A stretch of DNA of 64,000 nt, taken from Lutraria lutraria (lineage: Eukaryota > Mollusca > Bivalvia > Venerida > Mactridae). Shown one piece after another: positions 55,501 to 59,762 of this stretch. Position 1 is the stretch's first letter. Each line of letters starts with the position of its first letter. The translations under genes and the position numbers were made by a program. The notes beneath the pieces were generated by a model. That model saw nothing but the letters and a program-made list of their open reading frames with translations. It was not told where the DNA came from and did not search any database. The DNA lies in the NCBI GenBank assembly GCA_964023205.1, contig OZ026850.1, forward strand, positions 7,637,770 through 7,701,769, written 5' to 3'.

Positions 55501-56742
55501 AACAGTTCATGATGTTAATGTCTCCAGGGCTTGACACTAGCAATGGTCCGTTAGCCAGAGGCTACTTATTTTCTCCAAGGACTACCTAGGACCTATTGCC
55601 AAGCTGGCTGAAATTTGAGTAACTTTGAGTAAATTAAATAATTAAGATCGGATGTGATGTAACCTGTATAACTTTGTTCAATACATTCATGAAAATCTAA
55701 CTTTCATACTTGTCTTGTATTCTGATAAAGTACATGCAATAGGCATCGAAATAAAATGTCAAACACATTTTTATTTAGTAGAATGAAGACTACATGTACC
55801 TATGTTTTGCAAGGACTACCTCATTTTCTTTGCTGGTAGTCCTGCTGACTACCTCCTGAAGTTAGTGTCAAGCCCTGGTCTTTATCCCGTGTTCAGGTCT
55901 TTATCAAAGATTCCAACAACAAACTTTCTTCACAACATCATAGGAAACAGCTGTAAATCATTAGTGTGCTGCATTGTTTTAAATTACTTAAATGGTTTCA
56001 TACAAAAATAAGGCAATTTACTTATGAGTTGAGAGATGGTGTTTATTTGTCCCCGTTCAAAATTGTTGAAAAAAGTTCATTTCATCTAAGACTCTGGTTG
56101 GCATGGCAACTAATAAGAAAATCTTTTTAAAATCTTCTTCTCCAAAACCAGAATGCTTAGAACTCAGATATTTGGTTTGTAACATTATCTAGTGGACTTC
56201 TACCAAGTTTGTTCAAATTATGGCCCTGGGGTCAAAATTTAGTCTGGCCCAGGTTTACTTGAATTTACATAGGCTTATACAGGAAAATTTAAAGAATCTT
56301 CTCATCAGAAACTCTAGAGCTTAGATATTTGGTGTATAGCATTTAATGGACCTCAAAAAGTTTGTTCAAATAAATTGAAATTAGTGAATTTGTAAATTTA
56401 TGTTAGTTTGACACTTGTTTTATTTGAGACACAACTTGGACAAGTTTAAGTGAAACAAAGTGTATCTCTGCTTTGTATGGTTCAAACAATTATTATTACT
56501 GAAGCCAATATATTACAGTAATATTAAATTTCTGTTCCAGTTTTATCAGTAGAAATCAACAAGATATGTCAGCACTGGGGACAACTAGATGGGTGTTGTT
56601 TGATCCTGTAGCACGACCTCATGTTATCTGTCCACCCCCTGTATCCTACGCTCCTAGAGAACACAATGTTACAACAATAACTCGTGTGTCAGTACCTGCT
56701 GATACCTGTGAACAAGGCTCAAAATTATGTACAATTCTATGA
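4397..56742 (+). CDS. FBXO10: FBXO10 orthologue, 3' part (12 exons, beta-helix domain and CaaX end)
   Basis: Join of 4397-4567, 20000-20081, 30926-30993, 32567-32703, 34228-34298, 39621-39773, 40394-40500, 43377-43539, 51745-51914, 53362-53499, 53895-54079 and 56541-56742. The sum is 1647 bases: 548 codons and a stop, all phases compatible. FBXO10 proteins are substrate receptors of SCF ubiquitin ligases; the mammalian protein is reported to target BCL2. Seen here: about 16-18 parallel beta-helix coils of the form N-x-I-x-x-N-x-x-x-G-I-x-I (for example NVITGNQWGGIDI and NGIYDNRDHGIW), then a tail with W-x-L-x-x-P-x-A-R-P-H and terminal CTIL. That tail separates it from FBXO11, which ends in a UBR-type zinc finger. 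The usual length is about 950 residues, so roughly 400 N-terminal residues including the F-box lie outside the window. Introns are swollen by repeats (up to 15.4 kb). The family call is by recall of FBXO10, not by search. Confidence 0.86.
4608..18689 (+). mobile_element. 14-kb hairpin-capped array element
   Basis: The 5' end is a near-perfect palindrome: AGCTCACC (4613-4620) pairs with GGTGAGCT (4640-4647), and GAGCAC pairs with GTGCTC inside it. The 3' end has GGTGAGC (18654-18660), an inverted copy of the 5' end, then AGGGCCATCATGGCCCT (18667-18683) and CTTGTT. No coding capacity was seen. This plan (subterminal inverted repeat, internal tandem array, 3' hairpin) is what is described for non-autonomous Helitron-like (Helentron/HINE) elements and bivalve pearl elements. 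It almost fills the intron between exons A and B. Confidence 0.75.
4671..18507 (+). repeat. six tandem copies of a 2.3-kb higher-order repeat
   Basis: Copies start at 4671, 6978, 9285, 11593, 13898 and 16203, with lengths 2307, 2307, 2308, 2305, 2305 and 2305. Each begins GTGCGTCGTTACGTGGCGTC, has a ~230-bp unique head, and then 13 monomers. Monomers alternate between a ~164-bp form (GGGGTCACTTGATTTATATA) and a ~152-155-bp form (GGGGTTTATTCTATTTTATA). Copies look well over 99% identical by eye. Copies 1-3 and 4-6 differ systematically in the fifth monomer. Such identity means recent amplification, or concerted exchange, or an assembly effect. Confidence 0.93.
18690..19862 (+). mobile_element. 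CACCTGAT-hairpin array element (first copy)
   Basis: The 5' palindrome CACCTGAT (18695-18702) pairs with ATCAGGTG (18705-18712). It is followed by GTCCGGCGTCCGG and diverged ~150-bp monomers with the motif TTCAAGAGTTATGGGCCCTT. The 3' end is CAGGTGAGTGATC, then GCCATCTTGGCCCTC. It abuts the 14-kb element directly. The 272-bp MITE at 18755 sits in its 5' part. Confidence 0.75.
18755..19026. mobile_element. 272-bp MITE with TA duplication (Tc1/mariner-pogo type)
   Basis: Terminal inverted repeats CAGTAAAATCTTGTTATCTC (left) and the inverse of GAAGTTTTACTG (right), flanked by TA on both sides (18753-18754 and 19027-19028). It has no coding capacity. The CAGTAAAA ends are those of pogo-like elements. 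Confidence 0.75.
20000..20081 (+). CDS. FBXO10: FBXO10 exon B
   Basis: Starts after ATTATAG and ends at GTAAGT (20082). Reads TVVLKNEIHHCRTSGVFM and continues MRLAASGLITG, one beta-helix coil plus a turn, with 27 codons and one base left over. The final Gly codon is split after its first base and completed by exon C. It sits in a gap between two array elements (ending 19862 and beginning 20111). Confidence 0.85.
20111..20923 (+). mobile_element. GTCGAGC-hairpin array element (first copy)
   Basis: The 5' hairpin GTCGAGC (20111-20117) pairs with GCTCGAC (20131-20137). Then comes GTCTGTCCGG and ~150-bp monomers with CCTTGTCCGGGCTGTATCTC and AAAGGTCAAGGTCACA. Near the 3' end GGGCTTGAC echoes the 5' end, followed by hairpin TGCCCTGGGCA and CTAGT. 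A hairpin followed by CTAG is the canonical Helitron 3' end. Confidence 0.72.
20962..21110 (+). mobile_element. remnant of the 14-kb element family
   Basis: Contains GGCCTAGAGCTTAGATATTT and ends GGTGAGCGATATAGGGCCATCATGGCCCACTTGTT (positions 21075-21109). Only about one monomer and the 3' hairpin remain. Confidence 0.65.
21111..21460. other. AT-rich sequence with one unplaced open frame
   Basis: A 79-codon + frame at 21119-21358 begins at TTG and matches no family I recognise. It has no splice-site support and I do not call it a gene. Confidence 0.3.
21470..22230 (-). pseudogene. mariner-type transposase relic
   Basis: Read on the minus strand, 22190-21822 keeps the N-terminal helix-turn-helix region of a mariner transposase: W-x-x-x-F-H-E-G-R, then GRLTT and DRQTTISQISEQIDVSYG. 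A frameshift near 21829 moves the frame to TTGETWLYYYDP, the GDETW region, in which the catalytic Asp is lost. Two stops follow, then LGAEILEHPLYSPDLAP, where the position of the last catalytic Asp is also destroyed. It is clearly dead. It is on the strand opposite to FBXO10. Confidence 0.85.
22261..22593. repeat. minisatellite, ~35-bp unit
   Basis: About nine imperfect copies of ACTCAGAAATATGAACATAC followed by AGAAGTAAATATAA, unit length 28-37. It sits just outside the 3' side of the mariner relic's start. Confidence 0.85.
22720..24098 (+). pseudogene. second mariner-like relic, split by an array element
   Basis: Short inverted ends CGGAGCACTTTGAT (22720) and the inverse of AAGTGCTCCG (24089-24098), each flanked by TA (22718-22719, 24099-24100). 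Inside, 23835-23890 reads PYSPDLAPMG, stop, VIFPKLKRK, the catalytic C-terminal block of a mariner transposase. The last acidic residue is replaced and a stop follows. The element at 22735-23460 is inserted near its left end. Confidence 0.65.
22735..23460 (+). mobile_element. GCTCACATG-type array element, copy 2
   Basis: The 5' palindrome runs 22738-22769: AGCTCAC with GTGAGCT, and TGTCAC with GTGACA. Then CTCCGTCCGGCGTCG, about four monomers, the subterminal inverted repeat TGTCATGTGAGC, the hairpin AGGGCCATCTTGGCCCT, and CTTGTT at 23460. Complete and short (726 bp). Confidence 0.85.
24263..25015 (+). mobile_element. degenerate copy of the 14-kb element family
   Basis: Carries the head (ACTTTACATGGATGTTCCTT, GGTTGCCATGGCAACC) and about four monomers (CTAGAGCTTAGATATTTGG). 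It ends CTGGTGAGCGATGTAGGGCC with an eroded hairpin. The 5' palindrome is not recognisable. Confidence 0.7.
25130..25600 (+). repeat. interspersed repeat with GACA microsatellite
   Basis: GTATTCATCACCTTTAGTG, then GAAACTGTCCAGTCAAAGAG and CCAAATTTCATAGCATAAAA. It ends in CAGGCAGGCAGG then CAGACAGACAGA tracts at 25539-25593. Diverged copies occur at 32395-32465 and 39960-40260. Confidence 0.7.
25601..26066. other. AT-rich sequence with a G-rich palindromic patch
   Basis: A run of nine G at about 25701 leads into AGTGGCCTAGGGGGAGAAAA and AATGGCCTAGGCCAATTTTT. A related motif (AAAGTGGCCTAGAGGGGGAA) lies at 22636. Nothing else is recognised. Confidence 0.4.
26756..27024. repeat. foldback (inverted repeat) with telomere-like motifs
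   Basis: Two arms of about 115-130 bp centred near 26890. The left arm has AACCCCACAAG, GTTTGTACGTACTG, AACCCCATAATG and CCCTAACCCTAACCCCAC in order. The right arm has the inverse of the same blocks (GTGGGGTTAGGGTTAG, CATTATGGGGTTACAG, CTTGTGGGGTT). The arms are imperfect, so this is not a simple artefact. Confidence 0.85.
27083..27733 (+). repeat. 158-bp tandem array
   Basis: AAGGTTAAGTAGATTTTACC anchors at 27083, 27241, 27399, 27557 and 27715, a period of exactly 158. The monomer includes ACAGTTGTTGCGTATGATCA and CTTTGACCTTGACTT. The fifth copy is cut by the hAT-like insertion and continues at 30246. Confidence 0.9.
28548..29073 (+). mobile_element. TTAA-flanked MITE, copy 1
   Basis: Inverted ends AAAGGGGCATGCCC and GGGCATGCCCCTTT with TTAA at each boundary (28548-28551, 29070-29073), 526 bp. 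TTAA duplications are typical of piggyBac-type elements. No coding capacity. Confidence 0.75.
29401..29963 (-). mobile_element. TTAA-flanked MITE, copy 2 (inverted)
   Basis: Same family as copy 1 in the opposite orientation: its left part matches the inverse of copy 1's right part (GGTATCATTTGAATGCCTCA), and its right part matches copy 1's left part. TTAA at both boundaries; 563 bp. The two copies could form a long stem. Confidence 0.75.
30926..30993 (+). CDS. FBXO10: FBXO10 exon C
   Basis: Acceptor TTTCAG, donor GTAAAA at 30994. It completes the Gly codon from exon B and reads GNDIHSNCEAGIDIRKNADP then IVQ, a single classical coil. It leaves in phase 0. At 68 bases it is too short for a simple open-frame scan. 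Confidence 0.85.
31304..31410 (+). mobile_element. TATACCCC-hairpin array element, 5' part
   Basis: 5' hairpin TATACCCC (31304-31311) with GGGGGTATA (31329-31337), and AAACGAAGTTT between. Then GGTTGGTCGGTCGGTCTGTC and TTGTGGAGCGAACTACTTCC. It is broken at 31411 by another element. Sequence at 32274-32465 may be its continuation. Copies in reverse lie at 59125-59532 and 63835-63957. Confidence 0.65.
31411..32273 (+). mobile_element. CACCTGAT-hairpin array element, copy 2
   Basis: The 5' palindrome AGCTCACCTGA/TCAGGTGAGCT (31412-31437) is perfect. Four monomers of ~145 bp follow (CTTGTTTACACTCTAGCGCC, ACTTCAAGAGTTATGGGCCC). 3' end: CAGGTGAGCG, the hairpin AGGGCCAATGTGGCCCT and CTTGTT (32268-32273). 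Confidence 0.85.
32567..32703 (+). CDS. FBXO10: FBXO10 exon D
   Basis: Acceptor CTACAG, donor GTAATA at 32704. Reads CNRIHHGKRSGVVVLGSGRG and then QIRHNDIYQNKEAGVYILYR, two coils. It leaves two bases (TG) that exon E completes to a Cys codon. The array element starting at 32788 follows within 90 bases of the donor. Confidence 0.87.
32788..34106 (+). mobile_element. GCTCACATG-type array element, copy 3
   Basis: Complete copy with 5' palindrome (32792-32824), a GTCCGGCGTCC tract, about eight 150-bp monomers, ATGTGAGCGATAT, the hairpin AGGGCCATCTTGGCCCT and CTTGTT. Open frames at 33529 and 33790 are monomer translations. It nearly fills the intron between exons D and E. Confidence 0.88.
34228..34298 (+). 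CDS. FBXO10: FBXO10 exon E
   Basis: Acceptor GTTACAG. Reads HNQIYSGRAAGIAVNEGGRG then YIH, one coil, with one base left over. The donor is GTCATT, which departs from consensus at +3, but it is the only donor that joins in frame to exon F. The acceptor lies about 120 bases downstream of the end of a hairpin element at 34106. Confidence 0.82.
34299..35108. other. intron sequence, nothing recognised
   Basis: AT-rich; no array, inverted repeat or exon-like frame seen. Confidence 0.4.
35109..35746 (+). mobile_element. GCTCACATG-type array element, copy 4 (shortened)
   Basis: Both ends intact: AGCTCACATGTCACAAAGTG at 35114 and CTTGTT ending 35746. Only about three monomers remain; a jump from CAAGTATATA to TTTTGATTGG near 35568 marks an internal deletion between monomers. 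The 5' hairpin has lost one GTGACAAA unit. Confidence 0.85.
35747..36558. other. intron sequence with one short hairpin
   Basis: AT-rich. A perfect 13-bp hairpin AATAACGTAAAAT/ATTTTACGTTATT lies at 36329-36357. Otherwise nothing is recognised. Confidence 0.5.
36559..36860 (+). mobile_element. TATGCCCCC-type fragment (GTCCGACC monomer)
   Basis: Contains CCCCCCTTTTGAATTGCTTT, then GTCGGTCTGTTGGAAGGTCG and two monomers with CTTGTCCGACCAATAA. A reverse copy with its 5' end (GGGGGCATAAAAA) lies at 44212-44381. Confidence 0.65.
37072..38055 (+). mobile_element. TATGCC-hairpin element with 157-bp array
   Basis: 5' hairpin TATGCC (37072-37077) with GGCATA (37098-37103), and inside it CCGCCAT with ATGGTGG. 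A run of 15 G follows (37132-37146). Monomer anchor GTCCGGCTTATAAC at 37317, 37474, 37630 and 37787, period 156-157; AAAGGTCAAGGTCACAG closes each monomer. Two minus-strand open frames are repeat translations. The 3' end is not clear. Confidence 0.78.
38303..39232. mobile_element. 930-bp pogo/Tigger-type MITE
   Basis: Ends CAGTAAAACCCAGATTATTT and the inverse of ATAATCGAGGTTTTACTG, TA on each side (38301-38302, 39233-39234). The subterminal part repeats GGATAATC and its inverse. It is non-coding. A reversed fragment of the same left end lies at 51622-51685. Confidence 0.82.
39235..39620. other. intron sequence upstream of exon F
   Basis: AT-rich; TATCTCAAATTTCACTTATC and its near-inverse TTTGAGATAAC (39348) hint at an old MITE end. 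Nothing firm. Confidence 0.3.
39621..39773 (+). CDS. FBXO10: FBXO10 exon F
   Basis: Acceptor ATTGCAG, donor GTTTGT at 39774. Reads ANVITGNQWGGIDIRHGGEP, then NTVCNGISDGIVIGEGGRG, then VENNIITG. This is the exon most like vertebrate FBXO10 (N-V-I-x-G-N-Q-W-G-G-x-D-I-R-x-G-G is shared). Phase 1 at both ends. Confidence 0.9.
39915..40260 (+). repeat. copy of the 25130 interspersed repeat
   Basis: GGAACTGTCCAGTCAAAGAA, CCAAATTTCATTCACTAAGC and TTTTGACTTTCTAACAC parallel 25180-25510 in the same order. The GACA microsatellite is absent. Confidence 0.7.
40394..40500 (+). CDS. FBXO10: FBXO10 exon G
   Basis: Acceptor TTACAG, donor GTAAAT at 40501. Reads GNAGCGIWIMAAIQPLIHRN then EIYSNRDTGISLVNRM; the G-C-G-x-W motif recalls the matching FBXO10 coil. 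It leaves in phase 0. The next intron contains the 33-bp minisatellite. Confidence 0.87.
40655..43362. repeat. 33-bp minisatellite, about 60 units
   Basis: Unit GATATGTTTGAACACTGTAC then TTACTATATTAAT, 33 bp, with variants (GAATAATG for GAACACTG, GACTATATC for TTACTATATT). Left block 40655-42373 and right block 43025-43362 are parted by a MITE. Because 33 divides by three and most units lack stops, long open frames occur on both strands (555 codons on minus); these are not genes. The array runs to within about 15 bases of the exon H acceptor. Confidence 0.95.
42374..43022. mobile_element. 649-bp pogo-type MITE in the minisatellite
   Basis: Ends CAGTCGAAACTCATTATATC and the inverse of GATATAACGAGCTTTGACTG; TA at 42372-42373 and 43023-43024. 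The interior has many TATATCGAA motifs. The flanking minisatellite joins correctly (GATA|TA|TTTGAATACTG), so the empty site can be read. Confidence 0.88.
43377..43539 (+). CDS. FBXO10: FBXO10 exon H (loop plus coil)
   Basis: Acceptor TTTTACAG directly after the last minisatellite unit; donor GTAAGA at 43540. The first ~37 residues are polar and acidic (KNETMMAESKDTPSQQ, then SDDEKIPG), unlike beta-helix sequence, and match the position of the charged insertion in vertebrate FBXO10. It then returns to a coil (TVTMATIEYNKVYHNE). Ends in phase 1. Confidence 0.85.
43951..44480. mobile_element. 530-bp MITE with TAT duplication
   Basis: Inverted ends AGCCCCTATCCCACAGGGC and GCCCTGTGTGATAGGGGCT, TAT on both sides (43948-43950, 44481-44483). 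Removing it leaves GAGCTATGATATGTGTATC, which matches the paralogous site GAGCTATGATATTTGGTATC near 6941. The boundaries are therefore well supported. Superfamily not assigned. Confidence 0.75.
44212..44381 (-). mobile_element. reverse TATGCCCCC-type fragment
   Basis: Minus strand: TTTTTATGCCCCC, GGTCGGTCCGGGCAATAACC, then AGTTACACC-like monomer sequence. Same family as 36559-36860; it lies inside the TAT-flanked MITE. Confidence 0.55.
44715..46354. mobile_element. TTAA-flanked element with long terminal inverted repeats
   Basis: Left arm 44715-45050 and right arm 45972-46354 are inverted copies over more than 300 bp: AAGGTGGAACCAAATGATTG against its inverse, TTGATGTTCATGA, AAGTGCAAGTAAAA, AATCTGCCC and CATCTGTTGTT in matching order. 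TTAA bounds both ends. The right arm carries about 60 extra bases. The 0.9-kb middle has no recognisable transposase; a 75-codon frame at 45053 resembles nothing I know. Confidence 0.8.
46498..46787. other. spacer with a GC-containing hairpin
   Basis: GTCAGAGGGT (46539-46548) pairs with ACCCTCTGAC (46565-46574), and TAATGT pairs with ACATTA inside the same stretch. TGACGTCA (46571-46578), a CRE palindrome, and GTCACGTGAG follow. Otherwise AT-rich. Confidence 0.5.
47143..48187. mobile_element. 1.05-kb hAT-like MITE
   Basis: Terminal inverted repeats TAGGGCTGGGAA/TTCCCAGCCCTA. Perfect 8-bp duplication ATATAGAC at 47135-47142 and 48188-48195. Subterminal arrays of ATTCGAATATTCG on both sides. 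The interior matches the inverse of the hAT-like element at 27734 (for example AACAAATTATCGCTCCGGG against 28519-28537), so the two are relatives. Non-coding. Confidence 0.88.
48674..49377 (-). mobile_element. CACCTGAT-hairpin array element, copy 3 (reversed)
   Basis: Begins AACAAGAGGGCCACGATGGC (the 3' end inverted), then CGCTCACCT and monomers with GGGCCCATAACTCTTGAAGT. It ends with palindrome AGCTCACCTGATGTATCAGG and TGAGCT at 49372. Its host reads TTTAA|AAATCTTCTTCTCC across the insertion. Confidence 0.88.
49599..49907. other. intron sequence, nothing recognised
   Basis: AT-rich; no array or exon-like frame. Confidence 0.4.
49908..51202 (+). mobile_element. 14-kb element family, diverged copy
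   Basis: Eroded 5' hairpin (TAGTTCACCAGAGC), head with GGTTGCCATGGCAACC, and about four monomers (CTAGTGGACCTCTACCAAGT). The 3' end is GGTGAGCGATATAGGGCCATC with CTTGTT at 51197-51202. It is interrupted by the GTCGAGC element at 50598. Open frames on both strands are repeat translations. Confidence 0.8.
50598..51022 (+). mobile_element. GTCGAGC-hairpin array element, copy 2
   Basis: 5' end GTCGAGCCCGCTTGCGGTGA with GCTCAAC (one mismatch in the stem), then CTTGTCCGGGCTGTATCT. 3' end CGGGCTCGAC, hairpin TGCCCTTGGGCA and CTAGT. Shorter inside than the 20111 copy. Confidence 0.82.
51490..51600 (+). repeat. single monomer of the 158-bp array family
   Basis: ACAGTTGTTGCTTATGACCA then CCCACTTTGACCTGGACCTT; matches 30295-30365. 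No ends preserved. Confidence 0.7.
51622..51685 (-). mobile_element. fragment of the Tigger-type MITE end
   Basis: GGATTATTCAAATGATTTTA then CAGGACCCAAC and ATTTTACTG, the inverse of 38303-38365. It ends 60 bases before exon I. Confidence 0.65.
51745..51914 (+). CDS. FBXO10: FBXO10 exon I
   Basis: Acceptor TTGCAG, donor GTAAGT at 51915. Reads GKGISTQFGDTVVIQYNVVH, then GNKSDGIAVDQPFPSIITKN, then SLTQNAGSGVMVSGHSK. Two to three coils; phase 1 in, phase 0 out. Confidence 0.88.
52151..53104 (+). mobile_element. AGTCCCC-hairpin element with 145-bp array
   Basis: 5' hairpin AGTCCCC (52152-52158) with GGGGACT (52171-52177). GTCGTCGTCAGTCCGTCC is followed by a CCCT run (52203-52231) and CTGTCTGTCCG. 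Six anchors GGTTTCCGGATGATAACTT at 52250, 52396, 52541, 52686, 52831 and 52976 give a 145-bp period. The 3' end GGCAGGGGACTTG repeats the 5' end inverted. Confidence 0.88.
53362..53499 (+). CDS. FBXO10: FBXO10 exon J
   Basis: Acceptor CTTACAG, donor GTAAGA at 53500; 46 codons, phase 0 both ends. Reads VEIHGNGIYDNRDHGIWCHS, then EAEIVENDILGNNSSAVHLL. The V-E-x-x-G-N-G-I-Y-D-N-R-x-H-G-I motif is strongly shared with FBXO10. Confidence 0.9.
53895..54079 (+). CDS. FBXO10: FBXO10 exon K
   Basis: Acceptor ACTGTAG, phase 0 in. Reads VRKNRIHARNDFAVCLAGTS then IEYNIFYGDGEKTIYKEDGS, the last coils, ending ECKPVG. No consensus donor is present; GTCAGT at 54080 gives the only phase (2) that avoids a stop in exon L. 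An array fragment begins about 20 bases later. Confidence 0.82.
54102..54195 (+). repeat. head fragment of the 14-kb element family
   Basis: GATCGCCTTGCATCGTGAAG, TGGCGTCCATATTTAC and AACCAAACTTTGCTGGAATG match 4654-4756. It starts about 20 bases after the exon K donor. Confidence 0.75.
54322..55502 (-). mobile_element. GCTCACATG-type array element, copy 5 (reversed)
   Basis: Inverted 3' end (GGCCCTATATCGCTCACATG, 3' hairpin eroded), about seven monomers (GACCTAGTTTTTGACCC) and the 5' palindrome at 55466-55496 (AGCTCACCC … GTGAGCT). A ~140-bp unrelated stretch at 54360-54545 (AATTAACAAAATAAGG …) looks like a further insertion. Confidence 0.8.
55524..55878. mobile_element. 355-bp MITE, CCAGGGCTTGACACTA ends
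   Basis: CCAGGGCTTGACACTA at 55524 and TAGTGTCAAGCCCTGG ending 55878 are perfect inverses of 16 bp. Inside, GGACTACCT occurs in both halves (55579, 55813). The ends resemble hAT ends, but I see no clean 8-bp duplication. Confidence 0.75.
56060..56370 (+). repeat. diverged monomers of the 14-kb element family
   Basis: GACTCTGGTTGGCATGGCAA, TCTAGTGGACTTCTACCAAG and GAGCTTAGATATTTGGTGT appear in family order. No ends preserved. It lies in the last intron, 170 bases before exon L. Confidence 0.7.
56541..56742 (+). CDS. FBXO10: FBXO10 last exon L with CaaX box
   Basis: Acceptor TGTTCCAG. One base completes a Gly codon, then 66 codons and TGA at 56740-56742. Contains TRWVLFDPVARPH, a Pro-rich stretch (CPPPVSYAPRE) and the C-terminus SKLCTIL. 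CTIL fits a CaaX prenylation box; leucine in the last position favours geranylgeranylation. The same kind of C-terminus is known in mammalian FBXO10. Confidence 0.88.
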
Positions 56743-57610
56743 TATTAAGTTACAAATATATTTTATGGATGTCAACATTTGGTTATAGCAGTAACTGTCA
56801 GTAACTGGTTAACCAATATCGTTCTGAATGTTTATCTGTTGTTTAATAGCCTATATGACAGCTATGATAATTTCAGAGCCATCCCAGAGAGATGTGAGAT
56901 AAAATACAGGAGAACTGAGCATTTATATCCCAACTCTTATTTGGAATAGGTTTTCCTGGTACTTAATTATGCCCTGTGTAGCCCCCCCCCCCTTTCCTGT
57001 GATTTTCTTAACACAGTATTTGACTTGGTTAATGGGATGGGTCTGACATTTTAATCCAGCATCAATAGAGGTATTATTTATATGTGTACTTTTGTAAGTG
57101 AGCAAATTAAGAGCAAATAGTCTTAGTTAAATTTTAACTTTTTAATGTACACTTTAGTTCTCTTAAAAATCAATATACATGTATAAACTTTTTAGTGAGA
57201 TATTTGATTAACTTGTTACTGAATTTAGTAACTGATAATCAGACGTTTGAATGCTTAATTGATTCATTATTGGCATCCCTGGTATATTTATCACACATTG
57301 TTAGATTATATTCTGCAGACTCTATTATTGTAATTCTTTTAGACACATATATCATGTATAAATGACACTCTGAATTTTTTGGGAATGTATCCAGTGTGCC
57401 AGATCTGAACTATATATGAATGAATCTTTTTTGTACAATATCATGACCATAACATTGTTTAAAGGCAATTAAAATTGGACCTTACTAGCATTTCATGAAT
57501 CACGAATCATGTTGGGATATAATCCACTAATATTTCATGTTGGGATATTTGAGGATGGTTTATTTTTCGGGCATTTATGCAGAATAAATAATTATCCCAA
57601 TTAATACACA
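56743..57610 (+). other. probable start of the FBXO10 3' UTR
   Basis: AT-rich sequence after the stop codon without a large array, apart from a C-run at 56983-56992. The first plausible polyadenylation signal is AATAAA at 57583-57588; another lies at 58874-58879. Which is used cannot be told from sequence. Confidence 0.35.
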
Positions 57611-59110
57611 AACAGCCATGTGTTAGAATATCAACACCTTCTTGTGGAGAAATGTATCAGATATGGTATTGCAGGGATGGTGTAGCAGGGAGGGCTTTAT
57701 ACATAGTAATAACTAAAGTATTTGTAAGAACACCAGTGTGAAGACCTGAAATTGCATGTTAGTCTTATTGCTTCCGACAGATGGATTTGTAGCATTGTTT
57801 AGCATTTATTCAAGTTGATCATATGAGAAACAATTAGCATTTAACTGGCAGTCTGTTGATACATGCTGACCATGATTTTATGTAATTTTTATTATTAATG
57901 TATGTTTTCTTGTTTTGTGCATTTTGTACTTATTCCAGTTTTAATTTTATTGTTACTATATTTATCAAAATATTAAGATGATTAATGTCTATATCTGTCT
58001 CTATATATATATGTGCTAATTTAACTAATTTAGTGCTAAATTATCAACACAATGTTAGTCATTTCCTTGTCTAAATAATTCCATGTTGTCTAAATTTCAT
58101 TCGTTTTGTGTATTTCTTATTCTTATAAATATTGATAACTATAAAACAAAGTTTTGTAATCAGATAATTGTATTGGGTTATATGTTCTACATAGCCTTAT
58201 ATGTTCTACATAGCCACACAACAGACAAGTATACATGGGTATACAATTTAGTTTTACAGAATTGTATAATGGTAACTACATGTATAAGTGTACCATTTCT
58301 GATTCTCACACGGTCTTGGTAGCTACAATTTAAATGAAACATTGTCTATATTTGTCTGTAGTACATTCCTGTGCACTCAAAGTCTTTCACAATATTGTTG
58401 TTTAACCAGATTTTATTTTTATATTTGTCAGCCAGTTTCAAGCATAAAACTGTTGTTTTGTAATAGATGTTCATAACTTTGTACTGTTGATATTTTCTTT
58501 GTATTAATGTGTCCCAACAAAATTATCAAGAAACTTATAAATGATTATAAATGACTAAATTGGTTAGTAATGATTTTGAAACAAATCTGCAACACTTAGT
58601 TATGTAATTAGTCAAAGAAACACCAAACTAAAATATCACATATTAAAATTACTGGACTTAGTATACATGTTATTTATTTACCTTACTAATAAGGATTTAT
58701 TAATTCCTCAATAATTTATAGCTGTACACTACTTCTGTTTTAGCAAAGATGTTGTATCGGGTATATGTTGTTTTAGTCTAATGAAATACAAATCTACACT
58801 AACTGTTCGGTATTTCCTTGTTTATTCTTTCTAAATAGTTCATTCATGTCACCACTCAAATCACAACAAAAACAATAAATTATACAAGTATACAAAAAAT
58901 AATGCAAGTAAATTGTACAAGGGCATGCAGTATAAATAGATAATACAAAGATTTTCCCACATTGTCATACAGACAAAATACATAGCCATATTTATGGTAT
59001 CACATGTAACAAGAAGCAGAGGTCATCTTAATTGTTCAAGTGTTTCATCAGTCACCTGAAGCCAATAAACAAAAAAATATGTGTATTCCAGTTGCTAAAA
59101 GATTGTCATT
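57611..59110. other. AT-rich sequence, nothing recognised
   Basis: No array, inverted repeat or homologous open frame seen. A longer 3' UTR ending near the AATAAA at 58874 would cover most of it. Short simple tracts such as TATATATATAT near 58003 are present. Confidence 0.4.
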
Positions 59111-59124
59111 TTTGTAACTTTAAA

Positions 59125-59532
59125 CTAGAGCTTTGTCACAGAGGTGCCTATTACACTGGATCACTGGGCTTGAAAATTGTGTCTTGCACATTTACATTTC
59201 ATATTGATAATATATTTCAATTTTCAATTAAATCCCTTGAAAAATGTGGAAGTAGTTAAAAATTTGCTCCACAAACATTCATGACTATGTTCAAGGGCAA
59301 ATCACTCTGGAATGAGTGAATCACTGGGCATGAAAATTGTGTCTTGCAAATCTACATTTCATGGAGATAGCATATTTCAAGTTTCATTGCAATCACTTAA
59401 AGAATGTGTAAGTAGGTCAATCCACAAACTTGTGATATTGAATGCGGACGGACCAACCAACCAACGACCTACCAATCAACCAACCGACAGAGTGACTCCA
59501 ATATACCCCCTTTCAAACTTTGCGGGGCTATA
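59125..59532 (-). mobile_element. TATACCCC-hairpin element, reversed copy
   Basis: Ends (as its 5' end) with the hairpin TATACCCCC … GGGGCTATA at 59502-59532, preceded by an inverted GGTTGGTTGATTGG-type tract. Two ~170-bp units share CACTGGGCTTGAAAATTGTG. Confidence 0.65.
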
Positions 59533-59762
59533 ACTACGGTGTGACACACAACTACACAAAAGTGTTATTATATTTTTGCATACAATAAGAAACAAAATCA
59601 GTTGAAAAGAACAAAGGTAACATAAGAAACTAGAAATCTCTTCAAATTCTGAACAACAAGAAGCAGCTACATATAGTAGCCAGTTGAGAAATATAAACTA
59701 TTTTCTGACTTTCAATTACATCCAATATTGTTCTAACATTATTAATTTATAAGACTATACAA

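Noticed and set aside
4397..56742. FBXO11 instead of FBXO10
   Set aside because: The C-terminus lacks the Cys/His-rich UBR-type finger of FBXO11 and instead has the W-x-L … A-R-P-H tail and a CaaX box.
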